From Hyphomicrobiales bacterium (GTDB lineage Bacteria; Pseudomonadota; Alphaproteobacteria; Rhizobiales; Aestuariivirgaceae), in assembly GCA_012032065.1 (NCBI GenBank), contig JAAURV010000147.1, positions 1 through 7,539 of the forward strand: DNA of 7,539 nucleotides, given 5' to 3'. Made by a program: the position numbers and the translations under genes. Within the stretch, counting starts at the first letter, position 1; each line of letters opens with the position of its first letter. The notes beneath the pieces are model-generated. The model was not told the DNA's origin. It ran no database searches and was given only the letters and a program-made list of their open reading frames with translations. This document shows positions 6,719-7,539 of this stretch, piece by piece.

Positions 6719-7471
6719 ACTGCTTCGAGACAAAATCGAACGAGCGCTTGGCGAAGGACTTGTAATCCTTCGGGTCGTCATGCTCGATCACGTATGACTT
6801 GCAGCGCGTGTGATTGGCGACCGCGGCGAAGATCTCGGGCCATTTGAGGGTGCCGGCACGACGTCGGACTGACCGTGCTGATCCAGGTTCTCGCCTTTCG
6901 GCGCGTTGTCCTTGATATGCACCGAAGTAATGCGATCACCATAGGCCTTGATCCACTTCACCGGATTCTGCTTGGCGAAAGCGACCCAGGCGATGTCACA
7001 TTCCCAGTCGAGCATCGGGCCGCCGTCGAAGATGCGCTCGTGCGGGGTGGAGCCATCCTTGAGCTTCACGAATTCGAAGTCGTGATTGTGCCAGCCGAAA
7101 CCGTAACCTTCGTCGCGCATCCACTTCGCGGTTTCGCCGAGACGCTTGCCCCAGGACTTCCAGCCGGCACCCGATTTCGGGCGCGCATCCGGCATGATGA
7201 AGGGGCAATAGAGATCGCGCATGCCGAGGGCCTTGGCGATTTTGAGTACGGGCTTCTTCTCTTTTTCGAACATATCGATCGGGAAGAAGTGGCCGGTCGG
7301 CATGGTGAGGCCATGCTTGTCGAGAAGCTCGCGGAACTTCTCAGGCTCGCCGTAGACGCCGCCGAAGCCTTCGACTTCCTTGTAGCCGCATTTGGCGAGA
7401 TGCTCGATGATGGGCTCCCATGGCTGGAAGTTTCTGGCGGAATAGAGCTGGAATGAAACGCGCTTCGGCAT
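6717..7471 (-). CDS. Sugar phosphate isomerase/epimerase (xylose-isomerase-like TIM barrel), one frame break
   Basis: TIM-barrel protein of the AP-endonuclease-2/xylose-isomerase-like superfamily, which includes IolE, hydroxypyruvate isomerase and ketose 3-epimerases and acts on sugars or their keto derivatives with a divalent metal. The protein starts MPKRVSFQLYSARN. Candidate metal and catalytic residues lie in FGWHNHDFEF (residues 125-134), DWECDIAWV (Asp155, Asp159) and SVHIKDNAPKG (His185). The reading breaks near 6866: GQSDVV should continue as GQSDVGAGTLKWPEIFAAV, which one extra G restores. The frame then runs through YVIEHDDPKDY (Glu230) to the TAG at 6717-6719, giving 251 residues, within the family range. 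GAGGAGG gives a strong start at 7471. It lies just upstream of the Gfo/Idh/MocA gene, a very common pairing in sugar catabolic operons; the substrate is not readable. Confidence 0.9.
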
Positions 7472-7476
7472 GAGGG

Positions 7477-7483
7477 CCTCCTC
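7477..7483 (-). promoter_or_regulatory. Ribosome binding site of the sugar phosphate isomerase gene
   Basis: A near-perfect GAGGAGG on the - strand, five bases before the ATG at 7471, fixes that start codon and suggests strong translation. Confidence 0.75.
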
Positions 7484-7486
7484 GAT

Positions 7487-7539
7487 CTAATTGAATGTTG
7501 CGGAATAGAGATTGCGGGCGGCGAATTGAAGCGGCGGAA
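7487..7539 (-). CDS. Possible 3' end of an upstream operon gene (partial)
   Basis: On the - strand one frame entering from the right edge reads LQFAARNLYSATFN and stops at TAG (7487-7489), three bases before the Shine-Dalgarno sequence of the isomerase gene. That spacing is typical of a preceding operon gene. Only about 16 codons are visible and I recognise no family. The frame is chosen because it ends exactly where an operon neighbour should. The other two frames stay open past this point, so it could be non-coding. Confidence 0.35.
   Translation of the reverse strand, partial: PPLQFAARNLYSATFN

Noticed and set aside
289..7471. A degraded genomic region or island full of pseudogenes
   Set aside because: Apart from single-base indels, the coding sequences keep their active sites and family lengths, and there are no mobile elements.

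Overview
The window is GC-rich (about 60 % by eye) and carries genes typical of an alphaproteobacterium, most likely Hyphomicrobiales or a relative. The clues are a malate synthase G, an EryH-type isomerase of the kind known from Brucella and Rhizobium, a YjbE-type TerC protein, and long intergenic palindromes. The taxonomic placement is inference from gene types, not from any marker gene.

Layout, left to right. Bases 1-288 are a leader without a recognisable gene but with two similar AT-rich palindromes near the left edge. Next come glcB (malate synthase G) and a MaoC-type hot-dog hydratase on the + strand, overlapping by four bases. A composite palindrome with two stacked hairpins follows, both with GAAT loops. 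On the - strand is a TerC-family membrane protein whose stop codon lies inside the second hairpin. A 135-base divergent gap then leads to a + strand triose-phosphate-isomerase-family gene of the L-erythrulose-1-phosphate isomerase type. It is convergent with, and 7 bases from, a - strand operon. In transcription order that operon is: the end of an unidentified gene at the right edge, a sugar phosphate isomerase/epimerase, a Gfo/Idh/MocA dehydrogenase, and an aldo/keto reductase of the L-glyceraldehyde-3-phosphate reductase (YghZ/Gpr) type.

Functionally the left half is C2/acyl-CoA metabolism: glyoxylate plus acetyl-CoA to malate, next to an enoyl-CoA hydratase-like protein. The right half looks like a carbohydrate or polyol catabolic island: oxidation by the Gfo/Idh/MocA enzyme, isomerisation by the TIM-barrel protein, and handling of tetrose/triose phosphates by EryH and Gpr. 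The true substrate cannot be read from the sequence.

The most striking feature is that nearly every gene is interrupted by single-base indels. Two are apparent insertions in glcB; there is one deletion each in terC, the Gfo/Idh/MocA gene and the isomerase gene, three in the aldo/keto reductase gene, and probably one just after the eryH start. Family-conserved protein resumes at once in the new frame each time, with no other decay. An error-prone or unpolished assembly is therefore far likelier than six independent pseudogenes. I annotate them as CDS spanning the indels. I see no convincing novel system, mobile element, RNA gene or CRISPR array.
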